DNA of 7,134 nucleotides from Gammaproteobacteria bacterium (GCA_030594925.1 JAUVEG010000066.1:1-7134), one strand, 5' to 3'. Shown: positions 1 to 5,891, counted from the first letter of the stretch. The notes: a model not told the origin generated them from the sequence alone. Program-made: numbers and translations.

Positions 1-278
1 AGGAAGATGAAGATGACTTGCCAGGGTATCGCCTGAATCCTGCAGACTGCACCGGCTGCGGCATCTGCGCCACGGTGTGTGAGTTGCAGGCAATCACCAT
101 TCACAGCTGGTCTCTAACGAAGGTGAATACGATCGAGCTTAGCGAAAAGCGTTGTACGGCCTGCGGCAGCAGTTTCCATCTGCCACAACAGCATCCGCAC
201 GCAGGAGAACCGCTTTGCCGCATCTGCCGCAAGCACAACCACAGCAGCAAGCTGTTCCAGGTGCTCACTGAGAGTTGA
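1..278 (+). CDS. C-terminal end of a 4Fe-4S / zinc-ribbon protein (partial at left edge)
   Basis: The reading frame is open to the window edge (first full codon at position 3), so this is the tail of a longer protein; a TTG at 18 is unlikely to be the true start. It opens with an acidic linker (EDEDD). A ferredoxin-type cluster motif follows, CTGCGICATVC (Cys16, 19, 22, 26 of the visible part). After it come two CxxC pairs, CTAC and CRIC, spaced like a zinc ribbon or rubredoxin knuckle. A 4Fe-4S segment followed by paired CxxC motifs resembles the C-terminal part of hydrogenase/formate-hydrogenlyase ferredoxin subunits such as HycF/HyfH, so an electron-transfer role is likely. The specific complex cannot be named because the N-terminus is missing. 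The last residues (CRKxNxxSKLFQ) recur in the small ORF at 3005-3094. Confidence 0.7.
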   Translation, partial: EDEDDLPGYRLNPADCTGCGICATVCELQAITIHSWSLTKVNTIELSEKRCTACGSSFHLPQQHPHAGEPLCRICRKHNHSSKLFQVLTES

Positions 279-326
279 AGCAGCATTTGTCCAGGAAAAC
301 TCTGAATAAATCACTACCGCGATGCT

Positions 327-351
327 GTAACATCTCAATAACTCCGTGCAA
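327..351. repeat. 25-bp direct repeat, copy 1
   Basis: A 25-base stretch beginning gtaacatctc and ending ccgtgcaa is repeated without mismatch and in the same orientation at 4324-4348, about 4 kb away. The sequences on either side of the two copies differ. Its nature is unknown; it could be the end of a dispersed intergenic repeat or a recombination scar. Confidence 0.8.
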
Positions 352-358
352 CATACAA

Positions 359-395
359 GCCTCCCCCTTTATCAAAGGGGGATTGAGGGGGATTT
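359..395. repeat. C/G-rich palindromic intergenic repeat
   Basis: ccccctttatcaaaggggg forms a perfect 8-bp stem (363-370 with 374-381) around a 3-base loop, and is followed by a second G-rich run (gattgagggggatttt). This C5TTT/AAAG5 plus G-run arrangement is a common dispersed intergenic repeat type in proteobacteria. It sits between the iron-sulfur gene and tdh, and an in-frame extension of tdh back to 346 would translate through it. Confidence 0.65.
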
Positions 396-438
396 TGTTA
401 GTGCGTGCTCAATAAACGATCTCAGGCAAAACTATCAA

Positions 439-1485
439 ATGAAGACAATGAAGGCTCTGGTTAAAAAATATCCTAAAAAGGGGTTGTGGCTGGAAGATGT
501 TCCGGTTCCGGAGATTGGAAACAATGATGTCCTGGTGAAAATAGAAAAAACCGCTATTTGCGGGACAGATGTCCACATCTACAACTGGGATGCGTGGGCG
601 CAGAAGACCATCCCTGTACCAATGACAATCGGCCATGAATTTGCCGGCGTGATTGCCGGGATGGGCGCAAATGTTACGGATATCAATATTGGTGATGTGG
701 TATCAGGAGAGGGGCACATCGTTTGCGAACGTTGCCGCAACTGCCTGGCGGGCAGGCGTCATCTCTGCCCTAATACCATTGGCATTGGCGTGAATCGCAG
801 CGGATGTTTTGGCGAATACCTCTCTATCCCCGCAAAAAACATATTCAGACCAAATGTCAATATCCCTACGGATGTTCTGGCATGTTTTGATCCCTATGGC
901 AATGCCATTCATACAGCTCTATCGCATAATATGGTCGGTGAAGATGTCTTGATTACCGGCGCCGGCCCCATTGGCATCATGGCCGCAATGGTAGCGGATC
1001 TCGCCGGGGCGCGGAATATCGTGATTACCGATCTCAACGAATATCGTCTGGATCTGGTGAAAAAAATCGTCCCCAGGGCAATTCCATTGAATGCCAATGA
1101 TGGCCCTATCAGTATAGAGTTTATGCGCAGCCTGGGTATTCTTGAGGGTTTTGATGTCGGCATGGAGATGTCAGGCTCCCCGCAGGCATTCAGAGATATG
1201 TTAAGCCACATGATCAATGGCGGCAGCATTGCCATGCTGGGTATCATCCCTGACGGAACCGGCATCGACTGGAACCAGGTGGTTTTCAAAGGGCTGTTTA
1301 TCAAAGGCATCTATGGCCGGGAGATATTTGAAACCTGGTACAAGGGAGAGATGATGGTGCAAATCGGCATTCCCCTGGAGAAAATCATCACCCATCGTTT
1401 CCACTACACTGAATTCCAGAAAGGCTTTGACGTCATGCGTTCAGGCGAGTCGGGGAAGGTAATTCTTGACTGGAGCAACACATAA
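439..1485 (+). CDS. tdh: L-threonine 3-dehydrogenase
   Basis: Oxidises L-threonine with NAD+ to 2-amino-3-ketobutyrate in the cytoplasm, the first step of threonine conversion to glycine and acetyl-CoA. It is a zinc-dependent medium-chain dehydrogenase. Counting from the Met at 448, it aligns without gaps to the N-terminal part of E. coli Tdh: catalytic-zinc Cys38 and His63-Glu64, structural-zinc cysteines 93, 96, 99 and 107, and the Rossmann motif GAGPIG at 171-176. The C-terminus ([19 protein letters not shown]) also matches the family. The start is ambiguous. ATG 439 has a weak AGG 12 bases upstream and adds three residues. ATG 448 matches the E. coli N-terminus but has a poorly placed ribosome-binding site. 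A GTG at 346 would translate the upstream repeat and is rejected. Length is 348 aa from 439 (345 from 448), against 341 in E. coli. Its partner kbl lies downstream, the reverse of the E. coli order. Confidence 0.96.
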   Translation: MKTMKALVKKYPKKGLWLEDVPVPEIGNNDVLVKIEKTAICGTDVHIYNWDAWAQKTIPVPMTIGHEFAGVIAGMGANVTDINIGDVVSGEGHIVCERCRNCLAGRRHLCPNTIGIGVNRSGCFGEYLSIPAKNIFRPNVNIPTDVLACFDPYGNAIHTALSHNMVGEDVLITGAGPIGIMAAMVADLAGARNIVITDLNEYRLDLVKKIVPRAIPLNANDGPISIEFMRSLGILEGFDVGMEMSGSPQAFRDMLSHMINGGSIAMLGIIPDGTGIDWNQVVFKGLFIKGIYGREIFETWYKGEMMVQIGIPLEKIITHRFHYTEFQKGFDVMRSGESGKVILDWSNT

Positions 1486-1506
1486 GAGAGGAATTGCGCT
1501 ATTCCA

Positions 1507-1646
1507 CCGTCATCCCGGCGCAGGCTGGACTAAAGCGCTTGCGCTTTGAACGCCTACAGGGCGGCCCGAAGGGTGAGCAACGCGAATAATCCATATCTGA
1601 CAATGAAGGCCGCTTTCCTGGATACCGGCATGCGCCGGTATGACGG
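1507..1646. repeat. Imperfect inverted-repeat intergenic element inside the tdh-kbl gap
   Basis: The left arm at 1507-1528 (ccgtcatcccggcgcaggct...) is the near reverse complement of the right arm at 1625-1646 (ending gccggtatgacgg). These arms resemble the widespread bacterial 'GTCATTCCGGCGCAGG' repeat. The roughly 95 bases between them include a perfect 7-bp hairpin, aaagcgc-tt-gcgcttt (1532-1547). Minus-strand ORFs across this stretch are repeat-derived and not genes. Confidence 0.65.
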
Positions 1647-1675
1647 ATGGTGTGGCTAAATGAGGATTTCCAGCC

Positions 1676-1759
1676 GTAGGTTGGGCAAAGGAGCGATAGC
1701 GATGTGCCCAACGGATGCATTGCTTGTTGGGCACGTCGTGCCTCCTTTGCCCAACCTAC
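1676..1759. repeat. 84-bp palindromic repeat with GTAGGTTGGGC termini
   Basis: Terminal arms gtaggttgggcaaaggag (1676-1693) and its exact reverse complement (1742-1759) give an 18-bp perfect stem. A second nested stem, gtgcccaac (1704-1712) with gttgggcac (1726-1734), lies inside. GTAGGTTGGGC...GCCCAACCTAC elements are recurrent in gammaproteobacterial intergenic DNA. As RNA this would form a long hairpin between tdh and kbl, which could weaken read-through or stabilise the mRNA. Confidence 0.8.
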
Positions 1760-1804
1760 CATTGCACGGGGTTACTGAGAAGTTACCAATAAGAGAGTAT
1801 AAAA

Positions 1805-2995
1805 ATGAGTTTTAAAGGCGCCAAAAAAAGTTTGACTGCTGATCTGGATGCAATCAAGGCAGCCGGCCTGTGGAAAAATGAACGCATTATCGCATCTGCG
1901 CAAAATCATGACATCAGGCTCGCCGATGGTCGTGAAGTGATCAACATGTGCGCCAACAACTACCTTGGCCTGGCGAACAATCCGGAGGTGATCGAAGCAG
2001 CCAGGGCCAGTTACGAACAGTGGGGTTTCGGGCTCTCTTCCGTGCGTTTTATTTGTGGCACGCAAACCATACACAAGGAGCTTGAAGAGAGAGTCAGCCG
2101 CTTTTTAGGGATGGAGGATACTATCCTCTATGCCGCCTGTTTCGACGCAAATACCGGGCTTTTTGAAACGATTTTGACGCAAGAGGATGCAGTCATATCG
2201 GATGAGTTGAATCACGCCTCTATTATCGATGGCGTGCGGTTATGCAAAGCACTGCGCCTGCGTTACAAAAACAGCGATATGGCTGACCTTGAATCTAAAC
2301 TTCAGGAGGCAAAAGCTGCAGGCGCCAGGCGTATCTTGATTACTACCGATGGTGTTTTCTCCATGGATGGCACTATTGCCCAACTGGATAAAATCTGTGA
2401 TCTGGCCGATCAATACGACGCCATGGTTCATCATGATGATTGTCATGCGGTTGGATTTATGGGCGCAACAGGTCGCGGCATCCATGAGCACTGCGGTGTC
2501 ATGGATCGGGTGGATATCATTACCGGAACTTTTGGCAAAGCGCTTGGCGGGGCTTCAGGCGGCTACACCTCAGGCCGTCAGGAGATCGTCGATATGCTGC
2601 GTCAGCGTTCACGCCCCTATCTATTCTCCAACACCCTGGCTCCTGCGATCTGTGCTGCATCGATCAGGGTGCTGGAGATGCTGAGTGAGTCGACAGCGCT
2701 GCGGGATCGCCTGGAAGAGAACACCCGTTATTTTTGTAAAGGCATGCAGGCAGCCGGTTTTGCTGTACCCTCCGGCGATCATCCGATTGTTCCGGTGATG
2801 CTTGGAGATGCAGTTTTAGCGCAGAAAATGTCAGAGAAATTACTGCAGCGCGGCGTCTATGCGATTGGCTTCTTTTTCCCTGTAGTTCCCCAAGGCAAGG
2901 CAAGAATTCGCACGCAAATCTCGGCGGCACATACCCGGGAGGATCTGGACCAGGCGATTGCTGCATTTGCAGCAGTCTATGATGAAATCAAATAG
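1805..2995 (+). CDS. kbl: 2-amino-3-ketobutyrate CoA ligase (glycine C-acetyltransferase)
   Basis: Cleaves 2-amino-3-ketobutyrate with CoA to glycine and acetyl-CoA, using the unstable product of Tdh. It is a PLP enzyme of the alpha-oxoamine synthase family, acting as a cytoplasmic homodimer. At 396 aa it is close to the 398 aa of E. coli Kbl and matches it along its whole length. Visible hallmarks are NNYLGLA (51-57), SVRFICGTQ (79-87), [14 protein letters not shown] (136-149) and the PLP-lysine motif [14 protein letters not shown] with Lys245. The C-terminal [16 protein letters not shown] includes the conserved Arg369. In the PLP-contact stretch E. coli has VMVDDSHAVG, whereas here it reads [10 protein letters not shown]; the Asp and His are kept but Ser becomes Cys and two neighbours become His. 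The ATG has a purine-rich aagagag 8-14 bases upstream. The gene is 319 bp from tdh, with repeats between them, so a shared transcript is plausible but not assured. Confidence 0.96.
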   Translation: MSFKGAKKSLTADLDAIKAAGLWKNERIIASAQNHDIRLADGREVINMCANNYLGLANNPEVIEAARASYEQWGFGLSSVRFICGTQTIHKELEERVSRFLGMEDTILYAACFDANTGLFETILTQEDAVISDELNHASIIDGVRLCKALRLRYKNSDMADLESKLQEAKAAGARRILITTDGVFSMDGTIAQLDKICDLADQYDAMVHHDDCHAVGFMGATGRGIHEHCGVMDRVDIITGTFGKALGGASGGYTSGRQEIVDMLRQRSRPYLFSNTLAPAICAASIRVLEMLSESTALRDRLEENTRYFCKGMQAAGFAVPSGDHPIVPVMLGDAVLAQKMSEKLLQRGVYAIGFFFPVVPQGKARIRTQISAAHTREDLDQAIAAFAAVYDEIK

Positions 2996-3000
2996 GGAGA
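2996..3000 (+). promoter_or_regulatory. Ribosome-binding site directly after the kbl stop
   Basis: GGAGA follows the kbl TAG without a gap and is spaced 4 bases from the ATG at 3005. This placement suits translational coupling and is the main argument that the short downstream ORF is translated. Confidence 0.45.
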
Positions 3001-3004
3001 AATC

Positions 3005-3094
3005 ATGGCCTGCTCGAGGAAATTTTGCCGGAAGCGCAATCAAGGCAGCAAACTGTTCCAGATCTTCTCCGAAAATTCAAGAGCTATGCAATGA
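3005..3094 (+). CDS. 29-codon ORF resembling the tail of the first gene (small gene or remnant)
   Basis: ATG to TGA gives MACSRKFCRKRNQGSKLFQI and nine further residues (FSENSRAMQ). From its second Cys the peptide matches the C-terminus of the iron-sulfur/zinc-ribbon protein at 1-278: CRKxNxxSKLFQ is shared, 10 of 16 residues identical, and I count about 36 of 48 bases identical by eye. The zinc-ribbon and ferredoxin segments of that protein are absent here. It begins 9 bases after the kbl stop, behind a good ribosome-binding site. It could be a truncated duplicate left by rearrangement or a short expressed peptide read with kbl. No function can be assigned. Confidence 0.4.
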   Translation: MACSRKFCRKRNQGSKLFQIFSENSRAMQ

Positions 3095-3103
3095 CAAGCG
3101 ACC

Positions 3104-3132
3104 TTGACAATTCTCAAAAGCCCAAGTATCTT
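3104..3132 (+). promoter_or_regulatory. Candidate sigma-70 promoter for the DsrE-like gene
   Basis: A perfect -35 hexamer TTGACA (3104-3109) is followed by 17 bases and a -10 TATCTT (3127-3132, 4 of 6 matches). Transcription would begin near 3139, leaving a leader of about 50 bases before the ATG at 3189. The promoter starts 10 bases after the small ORF ends, so the exported-protein gene can be expressed independently of kbl. Confidence 0.5.
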
Positions 3133-3176
3133 GCCGAACAATCCTATGCATAATGCACGGGAATTTTTTATCTATC

Positions 3177-3181
3177 AGGAG
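3177..3181 (+). promoter_or_regulatory. Shine-Dalgarno site fixing the start at 3189
   Basis: AGGAG lies 7 bases before the ATG at 3189. The alternative ATG at 3153 has no such site and would put 12 polar residues ahead of the signal peptide. Confidence 0.8.
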
Positions 3182-3188
3182 TGATTTA

Positions 3189-3662
3189 ATGTTCAACAAA
3201 TTCAGAAAAACTTTTATCTTAGCCGTGGGAATTGCAACTTTCGGCCTGTTCCAATCCGTGAATGCGGATTGGAGTGCCGTCGATGGCGATCAGGATATCA
3301 TCATTAGCCTGCAATCCAATCCCATGACCGATCCCGAGAGGGCATGCCTTGCTGTAACATTTGCCAGAATGTTATCGGGAAATCCAAACGCAAACGTTAC
3401 CCTGTTTGTCACCCTTGATGGTGTTACGCTCGCTGATGAATCTGTCGCAAGCAGTCGCCGTTTTAAATGTGAAACCCCATGGGAGTCGGAAATTTCTCTT
3501 CAGGAAAGCCTAGATATATTTATTGGTGGCAATGATAACAACATGGTTGTTTGCCCACTATGCTGGAAATCACGTTATGGCAGTGAAGATCCTGATAACG
3601 GGACTAAAACTGCAAATATTGGAACAATGATCTTCAATGCCGATAAGATACTGGACTTCTAA
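3189..3662 (+). CDS. Secreted DsrE-family-like protein
   Basis: The protein has 157 aa. A signal peptide (basic MFNKFRK, hydrophobic core to about residue 21, likely cleavage after VNA26) sends it to the periplasm. The mature part follows the DsrE/DsrF-like pattern: a first strand DIIISLQS (36-43), a helix with RACLAVTFARML (51-62), a strand plus turn VTLFVTLDGVTLA (70-82), a helix LQESLDIFI, then VVCPLCWKSRYG (121-131). Its cysteines are 53, 94, 122 and 125, the last two forming CPLC near the usual DsrE C-terminal cysteine position. Cytoplasmic DsrE-type proteins carry sulfur on such cysteines; a periplasmic sulfur-handling or redox role is inference from the fold pattern. It appears to be its own transcription unit, with a TTGACA promoter upstream and a strong terminator downstream. 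Confidence 0.7.
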   Translation: MFNKFRKTFILAVGIATFGLFQSVNADWSAVDGDQDIIISLQSNPMTDPERACLAVTFARMLSGNPNANVTLFVTLDGVTLADESVASSRRFKCETPWESEISLQESLDIFIGGNDNNMVVCPLCWKSRYGSEDPDNGTKTANIGTMIFNADKILDF

Positions 3663-3707
3663 CAAAACCATCATCACCATTGCCATTTGTTTCAATGGCA
3701 TAAAGGC

Positions 3708-3737
3708 AAGGGGCAGAATCATTTCTGCCCCTTTTTT
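3708..3737 (+). terminator. Rho-independent terminator after the DsrE-like gene
   Basis: A perfect 11-bp stem, aaggggcagaa (3708-3718) with ttctgcccctt (3723-3733), has a 4-base loop and runs into a T tract to 3737. A smaller hairpin, tgccatt/aatggca (3681-3700), precedes it just after the stop codon. Confidence 0.92.
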
Positions 3738-3782
3738 GTTTGCAGAGCTGATTGATTCTTGTCAATTACCCCGTATGGAGCA

Positions 3783-3811
3783 TTGATTTCCATATAGAAA
3801 AATACTAATAT
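3783..3811 (+). promoter_or_regulatory. Candidate promoter for the small exported-protein gene at 3842
   Basis: TTGATT (3783-3788), a 17-base spacer and TAATAT (3806-3811) each match 4 of 6 consensus positions in an AT-rich stretch just after the previous terminator. Transcription would start near 3818, giving a short leader of about 24 bases that contains the ribosome-binding site AGGAG (3829-3833). Confidence 0.4.
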
Positions 3812-3841
3812 GCGGTTACAAATAACTCAGGAGTATCAGTT

Positions 3842-4162
3842 ATGAATATCAAGCATATTACAAGCATAAGTTCAGCCATTCTACTGCTCGGCTCAACCTC
3901 TCTGGCCTTTGCCGACCACAACAGCGTATGGGGTGAAGGCTGGGCCAACATGCCCAACGACATCCACAATACCAGGGTCGATACCCTGAACAGCGGCGAT
4001 CAGGACAGCTTCCGAGACTTCGTTCGCTACGGAGAAGGCTCGACCTCTGTCAATCGATTCACCACGGATTCACCCTCGCGGAGTTCGATGAGATCGAATC
4101 GCAGTGGCAGCAGATCGACGAATCGCAATCAACGTGGCGGTGGAAGGGGCGGCAGACGCTAA
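3842..4162 (+). CDS. Small exported protein with Arg/Ser/Gly-rich C-terminal tail, unknown function
   Basis: I do not recognise the family. The 106-aa product starts at an ATG with AGGAG 8 bases upstream. A clear signal peptide (MNIKHITSISSAILLLGSTSL) probably ends at AFA24, leaving a mature protein of about 82 residues without cysteine. The middle part (HNSVWGEGWANMPNDIHNTR, then DQDSFRDFVRYGEGS) looks like a short conserved module with Trp and acidic residues. From residue 77 the sequence becomes low-complexity, with nine arginines in 30 residues plus Ser, Asn and Gly, ending GGGRGGRR. Such a basic tail could bind polyanions (nucleic acid, cell-wall polymer, lipopolysaccharide), but that is inference. 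The gene has its own candidate promoter and a strong terminator, indicating a monocistronic and possibly well-expressed gene. Confidence 0.75.
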   Translation: MNIKHITSISSAILLLGSTSLAFADHNSVWGEGWANMPNDIHNTRVDTLNSGDQDSFRDFVRYGEGSTSVNRFTTDSPSRSSMRSNRSGSRSTNRNQRGGGRGGRR

Positions 4163-4196
4163 CTCCCCCTCCCTGACAACCTGACGACGGACCCGT

Positions 4197-4231
4197 GGCC
4201 CGTCCCGCAAATCCGGGACGGGCCTTTTTTT
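4197..4231 (+). terminator. Rho-independent terminator after the Arg/Ser/Gly-tailed protein gene
   Basis: A perfect 11-bp GC-rich stem, ggcccgtcccg (4197-4207) with cgggacgggcc (4214-4224), has a 6-base loop and is followed by seven T (4225-4231). It begins 34 bases after the stop codon. Confidence 0.94.
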
Positions 4232-4323
4232 ACGCCCCCTTCCCGCCTGAATGAATGATTACGCTATTTGATCACATTCCCGGATGAGAAGTTATGCGAT
4301 AATGCCAACAATCAGCAACATTG

Positions 4324-4348
4324 GTAACATCTCAATAACTCCGTGCAA
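4324..4348. repeat. 25-bp direct repeat, copy 2
   Basis: Identical to 327-351 in sequence and orientation (gtaacatctc...ccgtgcaa). It lies in non-coding DNA between the terminator at 4231 and the DUF2062 gene. The two copies bracket the block holding tdh, kbl and both exported-protein genes. Confidence 0.8.
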
Positions 4349-4373
4349 ATAAGTAGGGTTGGGATTTGCTTTT

Positions 4374-4506
4374 CAGGGCTGTAGAAAACAGGGATGTTTT
4401 ATCAGAGCTTACGTCATACATGGATGTATCAGTGTCGCCAGAGGCAGGACGCCGGAAGCGACCATGGATGTATTCACGCGTCCCTGAAAAACGGATTCCA
4501 GCCCTG
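4374..4506. repeat. Degenerate inverted-repeat element with internal direct repeats
   Basis: Outer arms cagggctg (4374-4381) and cagccctg (4499-4506) are exact reverse complements. An inner pair, caggga (4389-4394) with tccctg (4481-4486), is nested within them. Inside, catggatgtat occurs twice in direct orientation (4419-4429 and 4463-4473). The organisation resembles small non-autonomous or intergenic palindromic elements. An ORF overlapping it (4394-4624) has repeat-derived sequence and is not called. Confidence 0.5.
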
Positions 4507-4589
4507 CACAGACTTCAAAAATGCACGGGGCTTATTGCGAAATGACGACGACTGCTTGCAATCTAACATCCGGATAACGATTTTCTACA

Positions 4590-5099
4590 GTGCCCAGAAA
4601 ATTTTTCAAACGCTACTGCCCTGACGCTGCGCTGATTCGCAATAATCGCTATTTGCGCATCTTTGGCGAGCATCTGCACTCTCCCAACCTGTGGCATATC
4701 AACCGTCTTTCGGTTGCACGCGGATTTTCCATCGGGGCTTTCTGGGCGCTGATCCCTTTTCCCGGCCAGATGGTCGGCGCCGTGTGGAGCGCTATCGTCT
4801 GGCGTGCAAACATTCCCATCTCAATTCTGTTGGTGTGGATGACGAACCCGTTCACTATCCCGCCAATTTTTCTGGGGGCCTATTTTCTGGGTTGCCGGAT
4901 ACTTGGAATCCCAGTGATCGAGATTCCCGACTCACTCTCGATGCACTGGTTCATGGAGTGTTTCGATGAAATCTGGATACCTCTGCTCACCGGCAGCCTC
5001 ACCATCGGCATTACACTGGCAATCATCGGTTATTTCGGGATCAATGCCTTATGGAAATGGCATGTGATGCGGCGCTGGAAGATGCGACGCAAAGAGTAA
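4590..5099 (+). CDS. DUF2062 domain membrane protein
   Basis: A 169-aa inner-membrane protein of the DUF2062 family, whose function is not established. It starts at GTG with no strong ribosome-binding site; the MPRKFFKRY N-terminus is typical of the family, which supports this start. The domain covers about residues 20-155, with the recognisable core RGFSIGAFWALIPFPGQ (44-60) and MTNPFTIPPIFLGAYFLG (84-101). Hydrophobic segments lie at roughly 44-70, 76-102 and 128-155. The termini are strongly basic (KRY; RRWKMRRKE), suggesting cytoplasmic ends. It stands alone, with repeat-rich non-coding DNA upstream and a convergent gene downstream. Confidence 0.85.
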   Translation: MPRKFFKRYCPDAALIRNNRYLRIFGEHLHSPNLWHINRLSVARGFSIGAFWALIPFPGQMVGAVWSAIVWRANIPISILLVWMTNPFTIPPIFLGAYFLGCRILGIPVIEIPDSLSMHWFMECFDEIWIPLLTGSLTIGITLAIIGYFGINALWKWHVMRRWKMRRKE

Positions 5100-5120
5100 C
5101 GCCCGGCATTGCCGGGCGTT
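5098..5120. terminator. Hairpin between convergent genes, possible bidirectional terminator
   Basis: A perfect 10-bp stem, aacgcccggc (5098-5107) with gccgggcgtt (5111-5120), has a 3-base loop and begins inside the DUF2062 stop codon. It lies 20 bases from the end of the minus-strand gene. Neither strand has a proper T tract, so efficient intrinsic termination is uncertain. Confidence 0.45.
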
Positions 5121-5140
5121 AGGGAGGCCAATAATAGCGT

Positions 5141-5599
5141 CTATTTCGCTATCATATTGTCGTCGCCTGTGACTTCACGCAGCATCGGAAAGAGCTTCTC
5201 CTGCTCATCCTGGATACGGTTCAGGATAAGATCAAACATCTCCTCCGTCTCTCTGACAAAAACGATATGATCCTTGATATACAGCTGTTTACATTTTTTG
5301 CTTTTTCTACCACACCATACTTTCAGATATTCTGCAAAAACTCGCTTGATCTCCACACCGCCTGACATGAACTTATTAGAGAGGTTTCTCACCTTCTGAT
5401 CGGGAGCTGCAAGCAAAGTGCGATAAACAAATTTGTCCTGGGTTTTAAGGTGGTCTTCAACCTCTTTCACCAAGTCAAAAAAGAGATCACTAATCACCTG
5501 GGTATCATAGAGCGCCCGGTCTGACAGCAGAAAAGTCAATACGTTGGTCAGTTCGGTAATCTTGTCATTCTGCTTGTTTACATCATCATATGTGAGCAT
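5141..5599 (-). CDS. Hemerythrin-like all-helical protein with incomplete metal-ligand set
   Basis: A 152-aa cytoplasmic protein, predicted almost entirely helical, with segments near residues 13-26, 33-61, 66-95 and 108-141. The layout and the end motif (ILNRIQDEQEKLFPML) resemble four-helix-bundle hemerythrin-domain proteins. Canonical hemerythrins bind two irons through five His, a Glu and an Asp. Here there are only two histidines, His50 (EDHLKTQDKF) and His111 (IKDHIVFVRE), and the usual HxxxE of helix 2 reads HLKTQ. It therefore probably does not hold a normal di-iron site, or it belongs to a different helical family. The start is well supported: on the minus strand GGAGGGG lies about 6 bases upstream. 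It is convergent with the DUF2062 gene and divergent from the toxin-antitoxin pair, with an FNR-type box upstream. The family assignment is tentative; the gene itself is secure. Confidence 0.6.
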   Translation of the reverse strand: MLTYDDVNKQNDKITELTNVLTFLLSDRALYDTQVISDLFFDLVKEVEDHLKTQDKFVYRTLLAAPDQKVRNLSNKFMSGGVEIKRVFAEYLKVWCGRKSKKCKQLYIKDHIVFVRETEEMFDLILNRIQDEQEKLFPMLREVTGDDNMIAK

Positions 5600-5734
5600 T
5601 TTGCCCCTCCATCAATCTACTGCTATCTACCCGGAAAATGCCAGCTATAGCCCAGAATCAAACGGTGTAGTTTACAGGGATTTTGCTCGCATCGCTGTCT
5701 GTTTCTGGTAATCAGCACTCTTTTCGATACTTCT

Positions 5735-5748
5735 TTGATATTTATCAA
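5735..5748. promoter_or_regulatory. FNR-type binding site (perfect TTGAT-N4-ATCAA)
   Basis: TTGATATTTATCAA matches the FNR/Anr consensus TTGATNNNNATCAA at all ten defined positions. It lies 136 bp upstream of the minus-strand hemerythrin-like start and 182 bp upstream of the antitoxin start. The former is the more plausible target, since FNR controls genes by oxygen. I could not place a convincing -10 element at the standard FNR spacing on either strand. Confidence 0.5.
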
Positions 5749-5883
5749 CAGTCTACGATGCCATCAGCAACTTATCAAAAAGCCCCGTGTATTGCTACAA
5801 CCTGTTTCGGCAAAGCATGCGCGATCGACAACATATAGGGAGCAGCTTCATATTGTGCATATGAATTGCTTCGCCAGTGCTTT

Positions 5884-5889
5884 TATACT
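5884..5889 (+). promoter_or_regulatory. Candidate -10 element of the toxin-antitoxin promoter
   Basis: TATACT matches 5 of 6 positions of TATAAT, but no good -35 lies at the right distance (TTGCTT at 5866 is too close for this -10). Transcription would begin near 5896, inside the palindromic operator, so bound repressor would block initiation. Confidence 0.35.
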
Positions 5890-5891
5890 AC

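Noticed and set aside
346..438. N-terminal extension of Tdh from a GTG at 346
   Set aside because: It translates the C/G-rich palindromic repeat ([13 protein letters not shown]), has no ribosome-binding site and extends well beyond the family N-terminus.
1499..1762. Minus-strand ORFs between tdh and kbl
   Set aside because: They lie wholly in the two palindromic repeat elements; such repeats give typical spurious peptides (for example PAHAGIQ) and no ribosome-binding site is seen.
2349..2684. 111-aa ORF in another frame inside kbl
   Set aside because: A shadow of kbl, which is conserved along its whole length; no domain or start signal of its own.
4268..4303. Possible promoter TTGATC ... 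GATAAT upstream of the DUF2062 gene
   Set aside because: The spacer is 24 bases, too long for a sigma-70 promoter, and the site is nearly 300 bases before the gene.
4394..4624. 76-aa plus-strand ORF before the DUF2062 gene
   Set aside because: It lies mostly in the inverted-repeat element, has no recognisable domain and overlaps the start of the DUF2062 gene.
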